DNA of 5,813 bases from Candidatus Nealsonbacteria bacterium RIFCSPHIGHO2_02_FULL_43_13 (GTDB lineage Bacteria; Patescibacteriota; Minisyncoccia; Minisyncoccales; MHMH01): NCBI GenBank assembly GCA_001819295.1, contig MHMD01000031.1, positions 625 to 6,437 on the forward strand, read 5' to 3'. Position numbers and translations under genes: made by a program. Shown here one piece after another: positions 1 through 5,187 of the stretch; positions within the stretch are counted from its first letter, which is position 1, and each line of letters starts with the position of its first letter. The notes below the pieces were generated by a model. It saw only the letters and a list, made by a program, of their open reading frames with translations, had not been told where the DNA came from and ran no database searches.

Positions 1-1
1 T

Positions 2-499
2 AAAGGTTATGAAAAAACGATTTCCAATCATAAAAACGTAGATGAAGCGATCCGATTCCTTAAAAATTTTTATAAAAATAAAATTAAGATAGTACCTGAT
101 TTGGTGATGATAGCAGATAGAGACAAGATGGCGGTTTTGGAGTTCACTCCTCCAAATGATTTTGGGATAAAAATCAAGAAAAATGGCTATCTGTTAAGGA
201 CGAATCAATTTAAAATCTTAAAAGGAGGAAAAAACAAAAATCAAGACCCCGAATCATACATGCGATTTAAAAACGCCTTTAAAAAAATAAAGAGGAGCAA
301 ATCTGTTGATTCCATTATTAACCTATGTCGAGACCATACCAGCGGTCCTAGTAAATTTTCGGTCTGTCGTCACGGTAAAAATAATGAGTTCAAAACTCAG
401 GCTAGTGCCATAATGGTTGCTGATAAAACTATCAGGGCTTATTATGTGATTAATAATTTTCCCTGTCAGAAAAAATACCAATTAATAAAACTATGTTAG
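2..499 (+). CDS. AAT-like / peptidase C45 family Ntn hydrolase, C-terminal part (5' end outside window)
   Basis: The frame is open from base 2, so the ATG codons at 101 and 107 are internal and the start lies to the left of the window. About 165 residues are visible. They resemble the C-terminal half of acyl-CoA:6-aminopenicillanate acyltransferase-like (C45, linear amide C-N hydrolase) proteins: an IADRDKMAVLEF strand pair (about 104-142), TNQF (200-211, where the family usually has TNHF), an SxxRF-type helix (about 251-270), a CRDH segment, a SVCRH motif (359-373) and a late PC pair (461-466). Family members are self-processing Ntn hydrolases acting on amide bonds. The nucleophilic Cys would be in the missing part, so activity cannot be judged and no substrate can be named. 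The gene is AT-rich and lysine/asparagine-heavy, unlike the genes to its right. Its last 62 bases are duplicated immediately downstream; the TAG stop falls in the first copy, so the protein is not altered. Confidence 0.72.
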   Translation, partial: KGYEKTISNHKNVDEAIRFLKNFYKNKIKIVPDLVMIADRDKMAVLEFTPPNDFGIKIKKNGYLLRTNQFKILKGGKNKNQDPESYMRFKNAFKKIKRSKSVDSIINLCRDHTSGPSKFSVCRHGKNNEFKTQASAIMVADKTIRAYYVINNFPCQKKYQLIKLC

Positions 500-561
500 C
501 TTATTATGTGATTAATAATTTTCCCTGTCAGAAAAAATACCAATTAATAAAACTATGTTAG
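437..561. repeat. exact 62-bp tandem duplication over the end of the hydrolase gene
   Basis: Bases 437-498 and 499-560 are identical, and the match runs on one more base (G at 499 and 561). The first copy carries the last 20 codons and the stop. The second copy starts on the last base of the stop codon and is untranslated in that frame. There are no mismatches, so the duplication is either very recent or an assembly error. A 62-base exact overlap is what two contigs from a k=63 de Bruijn graph share, so an uncollapsed join would look exactly like this. Confidence 0.97.
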
Positions 562-578
562 AACAAGGAGACCCACGT

Positions 579-600
579 GCCTGCCTGCCGGCAGGCAGGC
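579..600. repeat. perfect 22-bp palindrome of the CCTGCC/GGCAGG type
   Basis: The sequence reads identically on both strands, with its centre between 589 and 590 and no loop; each arm is 11 bases built from CCTG/CAGG steps. Translated, such elements give PACRQAG-like peptides, which I recall seeing in many predicted short proteins from Parcubacteria and relatives. That suggests a dispersed REP-like element, but the recollection is not a search result. Alternatively it is simply a local cruciform or RNA hairpin element. Confidence 0.75.
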
Positions 601-654
601 CTCAACCTCGCTCTGGCAAAACCCTCAAAAAAGTGCCATAATGCCTCTATAAGG

Positions 655-724
655 GGCGTTCACTGGGGTACCCGCCAAGAGGCGAGGCTCGCCTTAAGGG
701 GCGGCTTAACCCGAGTGTCCCGCC
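655..724. repeat. nested inverted repeats, possible structured RNA or DNA element
   Basis: Three complementary arm pairs nest inside each other. The inner pair is AGGCGA (680-685) with TCGCCT (689-694) around a 3-base loop. The middle pair is CCGCC (672-676) with GGCGG (700-704). The outer pair is CACTGGG (661-667) with CCC-G-AGTG (710-717, one bulged G). A further pair, GGCG (655-658) with CGCC (721-724), may close the base but would compete with the next hairpin. The arrangement suggests a folded transcript or extruded DNA. No known RNA family was recognised. Confidence 0.5.
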
Positions 725-757
725 ACGTAAAATTTTGCGTAGCAAAATTAACGTGGC
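722..757. repeat. long hairpin, first of a related pair
   Basis: GCCACGT (722-728) pairs with ACGTGGC (751-757) and AATTTTGC (731-738) pairs with GCAAAATT (742-749), leaving a GTA loop and a small 2x1 internal loop. No T-run follows, so it is not a standard terminator. Its left arm shares ACGTAAAATT with the next hairpin 37 bases downstream. Confidence 0.7.
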
Positions 758-800
758 TGAAACGTAAAATTGCTTCGCAATTTGTACGTTTCGCTTTTTT
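758..800 (+). terminator. hairpin with T-run ending exactly at the tRNA gene; terminator-like
   Basis: GAAACGTA (759-766) pairs with TACGTTTC (785-792), and AAATTGC (767-773) pairs with GCAATTT (777-783), with one bulged G at 784 and a TTC loop. Six T residues follow at 795-800. On shape this is a Rho-independent terminator for transcription arriving from the left. The stem is AT-rich, and the T-run abuts the first base of the tRNA, so efficient termination here would block tRNA expression from any upstream promoter. It may instead be a repeat element or a processing signal. Confidence 0.45.
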
Positions 801-890
801 GGAGAGGTGGCAGAGCGGCCGAATGCGATGGTTTTGAAAACCATTATGCCCGCAAGGGTATCGTGAGTTCGAATCTCACCCTCTCCGCCA
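801..890 (+). tRNA. tRNA-Ser (anticodon UGA), CCA encoded
   Basis: A full cloverleaf with a long variable arm can be drawn. The acceptor GGAGAGG (801-807) pairs with CCTCTCC (880-886), followed by discriminator G887 and CCA at 888-890. The anticodon stem is 828-832 with 840-844, and the loop holds TGA at 835-837. The variable arm is 846-851 with 856-861 around GCAA, as expected of a class II serine tRNA. The T arm is GTGAG-TTCGAAT-CTCAC (863-879). It reads UCA and, by wobble, other UCN serine codons. No second tRNA is adjacent. Confidence 0.97.
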
Positions 891-896
891 AGAAGT

Positions 897-918
897 TCCG
901 TTAATGACGGGCTTTTTT
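897..918 (+). terminator. weak Rho-independent terminator after tRNA-Ser
   Basis: CCGT (898-901) pairs with ACGG (907-910), extended by a T-G pair (897/911), with a five-base loop; one C is followed by six Ts (913-918). It sits seven bases past the CCA end, where a tRNA terminator is expected. The stem is short, so its efficiency is uncertain. Confidence 0.6.
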
Positions 919-948
919 GTTTTCGCCATATTTATTGCTCATTTGCGT

Positions 949-977
949 TTGACTTTTAGCCTGATTTATAGTATTCT
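949..977 (+). promoter_or_regulatory. sigma-70-like promoter of the J-domain operon
   Basis: TTGACT at 949-954 and TATTCT at 972-977 are separated by the ideal 17 bases. Transcription should begin near 984, giving an untranslated leader of about 50 bases before the ATG at 1035. The placement rules out the ATG at 978, which touches the -10 box. The leader contains a small hairpin, TTGGC (996-1000) with GCCAA (1006-1010). Confidence 0.75.
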
Positions 978-1034
978 ATGGACAGAACTTTTCAATTGGC
1001 GTTAAGCCAAAATATGGTAAAAATGGGAGGAATT

Positions 1035-1697
1035 ATGTCAAAAACAGATTTGCTTATTATTGCGCCCGGAGAAATCGAGGAAATTTCTGTTATCACTCCC
1101 GGAATCCAAGCGCTAGCCGTCCAATTAGGATGGAGGCCTGAAACGGCGGTAGCGCGAATAAAAAAAGCCCTGCCCGCCAGATTCGCTCAAAGCGCGTATC
1201 TTGCCATGGTGGATCAATGGGGAGTTGTTTTGCCCGAATCCTTTGCTCAAATCGCCGATTACTTTACGAGAGGCCAAGGGCTTAGGGAAGCAGATTTGAC
1301 TAATGCCGATCCCGGGATCAGAGAGAGCCTTGAAGCGACCTTCGATCAAATTGCAAAAACCGTCTATTTGGTAAGGGAGGCTCGGGAAATCAACGCTGAT
1401 ATCAGCATCGAAACCGCCACGCGTCTCGTGGCCGCTTACGGCGATGAAGCCGAGAAGATCTTAGAAATCATTCTGGATGCCATTCCTATCGCGCTCGCTT
1501 ACTTGCCCCAATGGAAGAGAAAATCGAAGGCTCTTACGAATGCGACAATCGTTAAGATAGTCGCCTTCCACGCATGCGAAGGCGCTGGTCGCGGAGGTCT
1601 TGTCAATATCGTTGATATAGACGGCTTGGTGCAACTGATTTCTTCCTCGGCTTTTTTCGAAATCCTAACCGATGACGATGAGGAGGTGCGGCTATGA
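1035..1697 (+). CDS. hypothetical protein, first gene of J-domain operon
   Basis: I do not recognise this 220-residue protein. The start at 1035 is chosen because GGGAGG (1025-1030) lies just upstream, while the in-frame ATG at 978 overlaps the -10 box and those at 1014 and 1023 have no ribosome site. It appears soluble and mostly helical, with no signal peptide or clear membrane segment. A hydrophobic helix at about 142-157 (ILEIILDAIPIALAYL) is followed by a basic patch WKRKSK (160-165). A glycine-rich turn, CEGAGRGG, lies at about 181-188, and the C-terminus is acidic (TDDDEE). No catalytic motif is visible. It overlaps the J-domain gene by four bases (ATGA), so the two are probably translationally coupled and may act together. 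Base composition is close to that gene and richer in GC than the hydrolase on the left. Confidence 0.85.
   Translation: MSKTDLLIIAPGEIEEISVITPGIQALAVQLGWRPETAVARIKKALPARFAQSAYLAMVDQWGVVLPESFAQIADYFTRGQGLREADLTNADPGIRESLEATFDQIAKTVYLVREAREINADISIETATRLVAAYGDEAEKILEIILDAIPIALAYLPQWKRKSKALTNATIVKIVAFHACEGAGRGGLVNIVDIDGLVQLISSSAFFEILTDDDEEVRL
1681..1687 (+). promoter_or_regulatory. strong ribosome binding site of the J-domain gene
   Basis: AGGAGGT sits inside the end of the upstream gene, six bases before the ATG at 1694. It is a near-perfect Shine-Dalgarno sequence and fixes that start. It also contrasts with the pilus genes to the right, most of which have none. Confidence 0.9.
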
Positions 1698-2950
1698 GGG
1701 GCGATGGGCGGGAGGTCCTGAAAAAACTTAGAGGAGAGCAAGTTTTGGAAAACCCTCTTGAGATTATCGGTCTTTCGCCGGCGATTCTCGACCTGTCTCT
1801 TTCCGGAGATGAACTTTATGATCATTGCAAACGCAGCGCTCGTGGTCTTATGGCGATAGTTCATCCCGATCGGCACGGCGGCGCGGAAACTCCAGCGGTG
1901 AAACGCTTCTCTGAAGCAGTCGATCTGCTTAATAATCGCGCGGTCTTTAACAGCGCCTTGGCGCAATTCCGCCAGCGCAATGTCTATTATCGCCAAGGGG
2001 AAAAAACGCTGCGAACGCAGATCGGGCTGCTCCAATCGGAAACCAACCGGTTGAGATCGGATTTAGCCGAAAAAGAAATTGCCTTTAAGACAACGAAACG
2101 ATTTCAGGATTGGCTTCCCGGTTACTTGCTGGGAGAGGCGATGACTTTTAATTCTTTTAACGGGAAAGTGCGGCCGGTAGCGCAAACTCAGCAGATTATC
2201 GCGGTGGCGCTCGAACTGGTGTTTTCCGGCCCTCCTAAGAAAGAAGGCATGAAAGAATTCAAAGCCAGATACGAGGCGCTGGGAAATTACCCGGGATTGC
2301 TTGGAGAGCCTATGCGCGGGCCGTTCCGATCGTTGGTTGCTCGTTATAATCTCGATGCCATTTTGCTTGGCGATTTCATCGAGCGAGTCCGAGAAACGGA
2401 TTTAGTTTGCCCTTCGGTACGCTGGGATTTCGGCATAGCGATGCGCGAATTGGGTGCTCCTCGAATTGCTGACGGCAGAGTGAGGCAAGCGATTAAACCG
2501 GGGGATATTGCTGCTCAAGGATTAGCCCAGCCCTGGCGCGATTTTCTGGAATGCCTCACGCGCAGGTTCGGCGATCGATACGTCAGCGAGGCGACTCTCG
2601 TTACGCAAAAAATCAATCTGGCCGACAGAATTCTGTTCAAAGGAAATACCGCGCACAAAATGAAGTATCTGGTCGTGGGAACAGCTCCCTGCAAAGAAGC
2701 GTTTATGTTGATTAAACCGCAATCATCCTACGCGAGGATTCTGCTGGAAGAAGAAATTCTGCCGCTAACCGAACCTTTCTTGGCTCCGGGCCGAGCCATT
2801 GTGGCAATTCCGGCGCCCGATTCTTTCACTCTCCGCGGCAAGGCAGAAAATCAATGGAATCATCTTATCGGCAAAAGAAAAAAAGAAAAAGAACGCGATT
2901 TGTTCTTTCTGTCGCATGTTATTCTAGATGTGCCCTGCCAATCTCTTTAA
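1694..2950 (+). CDS. J-domain-like protein with coiled coil and unknown C-terminal domain
   Basis: This 418-residue protein begins with a J-domain-like region (about residues 20-93). It has NPLEIIGLS as helix I, a basic helix II, the diagnostic HPD tripeptide at 57-59 (bases 1862-1870) in HPDRHGG, and a helix III with KRFSEAVDLLNN (70-81). J domains stimulate the ATPase of Hsp70 (DnaK). Residues about 100-132 look like a coiled coil. The remaining 280 or so residues match nothing I know. There is no G/F region or zinc-finger CxxCxGxG repeat, so this is not DnaJ itself but a specialised J protein. A lysine/arginine-rich stretch (RKKEKER) lies near the C-terminus. The final five to six residues are encoded inside the left arm of the terminator hairpin and the stop lies in its loop, which is unusual. 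A client or function cannot be named. Confidence 0.85.
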   Translation: MRGDGREVLKKLRGEQVLENPLEIIGLSPAILDLSLSGDELYDHCKRSARGLMAIVHPDRHGGAETPAVKRFSEAVDLLNNRAVFNSALAQFRQRNVYYRQGEKTLRTQIGLLQSETNRLRSDLAEKEIAFKTTKRFQDWLPGYLLGEAMTFNSFNGKVRPVAQTQQIIAVALELVFSGPPKKEGMKEFKARYEALGNYPGLLGEPMRGPFRSLVARYNLDAILLGDFIERVRETDLVCPSVRWDFGIAMRELGAPRIADGRVRQAIKPGDIAAQGLAQPWRDFLECLTRRFGDRYVSEATLVTQKINLADRILFKGNTAHKMKYLVVGTAPCKEAFMLIKPQSSYARILLEEEILPLTEPFLAPGRAIVAIPAPDSFTLRGKAENQWNHLIGKRKKEKERDLFFLSHVILDVPCQSL

Positions 2951-2971
2951 GAGAGTTGGCAGGGCTTTTTT
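2932..2971 (+). terminator. strong Rho-independent terminator overlapping the end of the J-domain gene
   Basis: GCCCTGCCAA (2932-2941) pairs perfectly with TTGGCAGGGC (2956-2965); CTCT (2943-2946) with AGAG (2952-2955) extends the stem, with T2942 bulged. Six Ts follow (2966-2971). The TAA stop of the J-domain gene (2948-2950) lies in the loop. There is no A-run on the left, so it works for rightward transcription only and separates this operon from the pilus operon. Confidence 0.93.
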
Positions 2972-2975
2972 GTTT

Positions 2976-3040
2976 TTGACAAACAAGATATAATAAAAGA
3001 AGATATTCACATATCTTGCTGTCATTTAAAATGGTATAAT
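2976..3040 (+). promoter_or_regulatory. pilus operon promoter region, extended -10 with upstream repeats
   Basis: The best promoter is TGGTATAAT (3032-3040), a perfect extended -10; the hexamer 17 bases upstream (3012-3017, ATATCT) is a poor -35, as is normal for extended -10 promoters. Transcription would begin about 3046-3049. A perfect TTGACA (2976-2981) and a second TATAAT (2989-2994) also occur but are only seven bases apart, so they cannot be partners. Between them and the main -10 lie AAGATAT repeats that could be an operator. Confidence 0.7.
2984..3018. repeat. AAGATAT direct and inverted repeats, candidate operator
   Basis: AAGATAT occurs at 2985-2991 and 3000-3006 and inverted (ATATCTT) at 3011-3017. 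The outer pair extends to CAAGATAT (2984-2991) and ATATCTTG (3011-3018). The inner pair forms a 7-bp stem with a 4-base loop. The last copy overlaps the place of the -35 box, where a regulator could act. The repeats are AT-rich and short, so chance is possible. Confidence 0.45.
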
Positions 3041-3050
3041 AATGATAGTT

Positions 3051-4130
3051 ATGATTTGGAATCCTTTTAAAATTGCTCCGAAAGGTTTTTTGGGAATAGA
3101 TATCGGGACTTCCGCCATTAAAATTGTGGAGATGTCGCGGGCCGGGAAGCGCCGGAAACTGGATAATTACGGCGAAATGAAAGCCGAGGCTCTTTACGAG
3201 AAGCCGTTCCGAACGTTTGAAAAAAGCACGCTTTCTTTTTCCAACCGCGATGTGGTGCGATCATTAAGCGCTGTTTTGAAAGAAGCCGGGTTTAAAACCA
3301 ATAAAGCATTTTTTGCCATTCCTGATTTCTCCACCTTTTTTACGACAATCAGCTTGCCAGCCATGACTGATGAGGAAATTCCTCAAGCTGTCGATTACGA
3401 AGCCCCCCAGCATATTCCTCTGCCTTTGCAGTCGGTAACTCTTGATTGGCAGATAATAGAGAGGGAAGCGGGCGCCGCCGCGGGGCAAGAAACCATCAAG
3501 GTTTTATTGGTGGCGGTGCCCAAAGACGTTATCCAGCAATATCAGCAGATAGCTCAGGCCGTGGGCCTGGAACTTATATCCATGGAAGCAGAGGTGTTCA
3601 GCTTATCGCGAGCCTTGATCGGTGAAGCCGAAAAAAATCAAACCATTTCTTTAATCGATATCGGGGCCAGAAGCACGACGATTAATATTATTGACAAAGG
3701 CATTGTCAGGATATCGCACAGTTTTGACACTTCAGGCAGCGACTTCACAACCGTCATAGCTAAAGGATTGAATATCGACTATGCGGAAGCGGAATCATTA
3801 AAAAAGAGGCAGGGGCTGCTCTCTGGAAGCGGGGGAATCAAAGAAACCATGCTGCCTTTGATCGATCTTATTATCGAAGAAATCAAAAAAATATTTTCCA
3901 GTTTTTTCCAGGCCGAAGGCAAAGAGGTTAAAAAAATCGTTTTAGCCGGCGGTTCGGCTCTCATGCCCGGCCTCGCAGATTATTTTATGAAGAACTTATC
4001 GAAACCTGCGGAAATTGCCAATCCTTTCACCAATATTTATTATCCGCCGATTTTAGAAGATACCTTAAAAGAAATGGGGCCTTCTTGCGCCATTGCCGTC
4101 GGGGCGGCGCTGCGGGGTCTGGAAGAATAA
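3051..4130 (+). CDS. pilM: type IV pilus assembly protein PilM (actin-like ATPase)
   Basis: PilM is a cytoplasmic actin/FtsA-like protein that binds ATP and the cytoplasmic tail of PilN in the pilus alignment complex. This 359-residue protein is full length for the family. It shows the phosphate-1 loop FLGIDIGTSAIKIVE (13-27), the PilM-typical stretch with ISLPAMTDEEI and EAPQHIPLP (100-125), phosphate-2 LIDIGARSTTINI (201-213), the adenosine loop IVLAGGSALMPGL (296-308), and the closing AIAVGAALRGL. I prefer the ATG at 3051 to the in-frame ATG at 3042: the predicted transcript begins about 3046-3049, and MIWNPFK fits the usual PilM N-terminus. There is no Shine-Dalgarno sequence, so the message is probably leaderless or nearly so. 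One base separates its stop from pilN. Confidence 0.95.
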   Translation: MIWNPFKIAPKGFLGIDIGTSAIKIVEMSRAGKRRKLDNYGEMKAEALYEKPFRTFEKSTLSFSNRDVVRSLSAVLKEAGFKTNKAFFAIPDFSTFFTTISLPAMTDEEIPQAVDYEAPQHIPLPLQSVTLDWQIIEREAGAAAGQETIKVLLVAVPKDVIQQYQQIAQAVGLELISMEAEVFSLSRALIGEAEKNQTISLIDIGARSTTINIIDKGIVRISHSFDTSGSDFTTVIAKGLNIDYAEAESLKKRQGLLSGSGGIKETMLPLIDLIIEEIKKIFSSFFQAEGKEVKKIVLAGGSALMPGLADYFMKNLSKPAEIANPFTNIYYPPILEDTLKEMGPSCAIAVGAALRGLEE

Positions 4131-4131
4131 T

Positions 4132-4665
4132 ATGCCAGGCATCATTCCTAAACCAATTAAAAAAACATCGAAGCTGTACGAACTTGCGCCCTATCTTGTT
4201 TTTGGCTTGGTGTTGGCGGTCGTTTTAGCTTACGTTGTTTTGTTTTATCTCGGAAATAAAACCTCAAAGACGCTGTTGGATTTGGAAGACCAGATCGCTC
4301 AAGTCGGCACCAGGGGCGAAAAAGTTATAGAAACCCAGGTTTTATCCGATAAGCAGAAAATCGACGATTTCTCAAAGTTATTTTCCGATCATCAAAGAGC
4401 TTCAAACTTTTTTAAATTTTTGGAAAAAAACTCTCATCCCAAGATTTGGTTTAATAAATTAGAGTTGAGTTCTTCGGACTCGCAGGCCGTGCTTTCGGGC
4501 GAAACCGCTAATTTTGAAACATTAGGCCAGCAGATAGTTATTTTCCAGAATCAGCCGCTCGTTAAAAAAATCGAGATATCCGATTTGGCTATCGGAAAAA
4601 ACGGTCGGGCGAATTTTACTTTTTCTCTTTTTTTAGATCCTGAAATTTTCAAAAACAATGAATAA
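4132..4665 (+). CDS. pilN: type IV pilus inner-membrane protein PilN
   Basis: PilN links cytoplasmic PilM to the periplasmic part of PilO. The 177-residue product has a short cytoplasmic tail, one membrane helix (about 20-40), a coiled coil (about 45-85) and a ferredoxin-like C-terminal domain. That domain carries PKIWFNKLELSSSDSQAVLSG and a final FTFSLFL strand, matching the PilN pattern of a Trp-containing strand followed by an LxG turn. The ATG at 4132 is chosen because the in-frame ATG at 4093 lies within pilM and has no support. Only a weak GGAAGA precedes it. The canonical INLLP PilM-binding motif is not seen; IIPKPIKK stands in its place. It overlaps pilO by eight bases. Sequence conservation in this family is low, so the call rests on architecture and position as well. 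Confidence 0.88.
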   Translation: MPGIIPKPIKKTSKLYELAPYLVFGLVLAVVLAYVVLFYLGNKTSKTLLDLEDQIAQVGTRGEKVIETQVLSDKQKIDDFSKLFSDHQRASNFFKFLEKNSHPKIWFNKLELSSSDSQAVLSGETANFETLGQQIVIFQNQPLVKKIEISDLAIGKNGRANFTFSLFLDPEIFKNNE

Positions 4666-5185
4666 AATAATTATTATTGTTGCCGGAGTGATAATAGCCT
4701 TGATCCTGGCTGTGGTTTTGGTTTGGCCGCAGTATCAAAAATTCCAAGCGTTAAATTTAAATATTGAAAAAAAACAGGAGGAACTTAGTTCTCGAGAAAC
4801 ATATTTTTCCCAAATCAAAGAGACTTCAGCCAAGTTGCAAGAATACTCGGAGGCTCTCTCGAAGATAGCCAGCGCCCTGCCCGAGGATCCGTCTTTGGCG
4901 CCTCTGGTTAATTTTTTACAAATTAATTCCGCTCAAACCGGCTTGATCCTAAAAAAGATTGTTTTGGGCGGCACGACTGCGCCGATTGACGGCAAAGAAT
5001 CTTTGCCGGAGACGCAACTTGTTATTCAGGTCTCCGGCTCTTATCAAGCTTTTAAGGACTTCCTCGGGCTCATCGAAAGTTCGGCGAGGATAATCGAGGC
5101 GCAGCATATTTCCATTGAGATTCCTCCGGAAAAATCCGAAGGATCGCCGGCGTTCACCTTAGATTTAAAAACAACTTCCTATTAA
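4658..5185 (+). CDS. pilO: type IV pilus inner-membrane protein PilO
   Basis: PilO dimerises with PilN in the inner membrane and helps align the pilus machine. The 175-residue product has an N-terminal membrane helix (about 3-23) ending in VWPQYQ, a coiled coil (about 28-72), and a ferredoxin-like periplasmic domain. The family-typical ALPEDPSLAPLVNFLQ (73-88) and VSGSYQAFKDFLGLIES (125-141) are clear. The start lies inside the last codons of pilN with no ribosome site, implying reinitiation by terminating ribosomes. Length and features are normal for PilO; the next gene starts two bases after its stop. Confidence 0.93.
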   Translation: MNKIIIIVAGVIIALILAVVLVWPQYQKFQALNLNIEKKQEELSSRETYFSQIKETSAKLQEYSEALSKIASALPEDPSLAPLVNFLQINSAQTGLILKKIVLGGTTAPIDGKESLPETQLVIQVSGSYQAFKDFLGLIESSARIIEAQHISIEIPPEKSEGSPAFTLDLKTTSY

Positions 5186-5187
5186 TT

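Larger units (their letters stand above)
500..800. other. gene-free, stem-rich intergenic stretch before tRNA-Ser
   Basis: No convincing protein gene is present. An open frame at 577-837 only reads through palindromes and into the tRNA. The stretch holds the second copy of the 62-bp duplication (to 560), a perfect palindrome (579-600), a nested stem (661-717, possibly 655-724) and two hairpins with a shared left arm (722-757 and 758-793). From about 571 to 725 it is visibly more GC-rich than the hydrolase gene. I found no promoter with good -35 and -10 boxes at normal spacing, so how the tRNA downstream is transcribed is not explained. Confidence 0.75.

Noticed and set aside
577..837. Open frame of 86 codons across the intergenic block
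   Set aside because: It translates palindromes and ends inside the tRNA-Ser gene. There is no ribosome site, and the peptide looks like repeat translation.
647..844. Antisense open frame over the same block
   Set aside because: It begins inside the tRNA and mirrors the hairpins; no coding signal.
872..891. tRNA 3' end as an integration site
   Set aside because: No integrase and no second copy of the tRNA 3' end was seen in the window.
978..1034. Earlier ATG for the hypothetical protein
   Set aside because: The ATG at 978 directly abuts the -10 box and would lie upstream of transcription start; the ATG at 1035 has a strong ribosome site.
1499..2035. Antisense open frame of 178 codons
   Set aside because: It lies opposite two well-supported genes with good ribosome sites and has no recognisable domain; it is a shadow of GC-rich codon use.
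2976..2994. TTGACA and TATAAT as a promoter pair
   Set aside because: Each hexamer is perfect, but only seven bases separate them, far too few for sigma-70 binding.
3042..3050. ATG at 3042 as the pilM start
   Set aside because: It lies upstream of the predicted transcription start and adds MIV before the family-like N-terminus.
4093..4131. Earlier ATG for pilN
   Set aside because: It lies within the conserved C-terminus of pilM and encodes a stretch unlike PilN tails.
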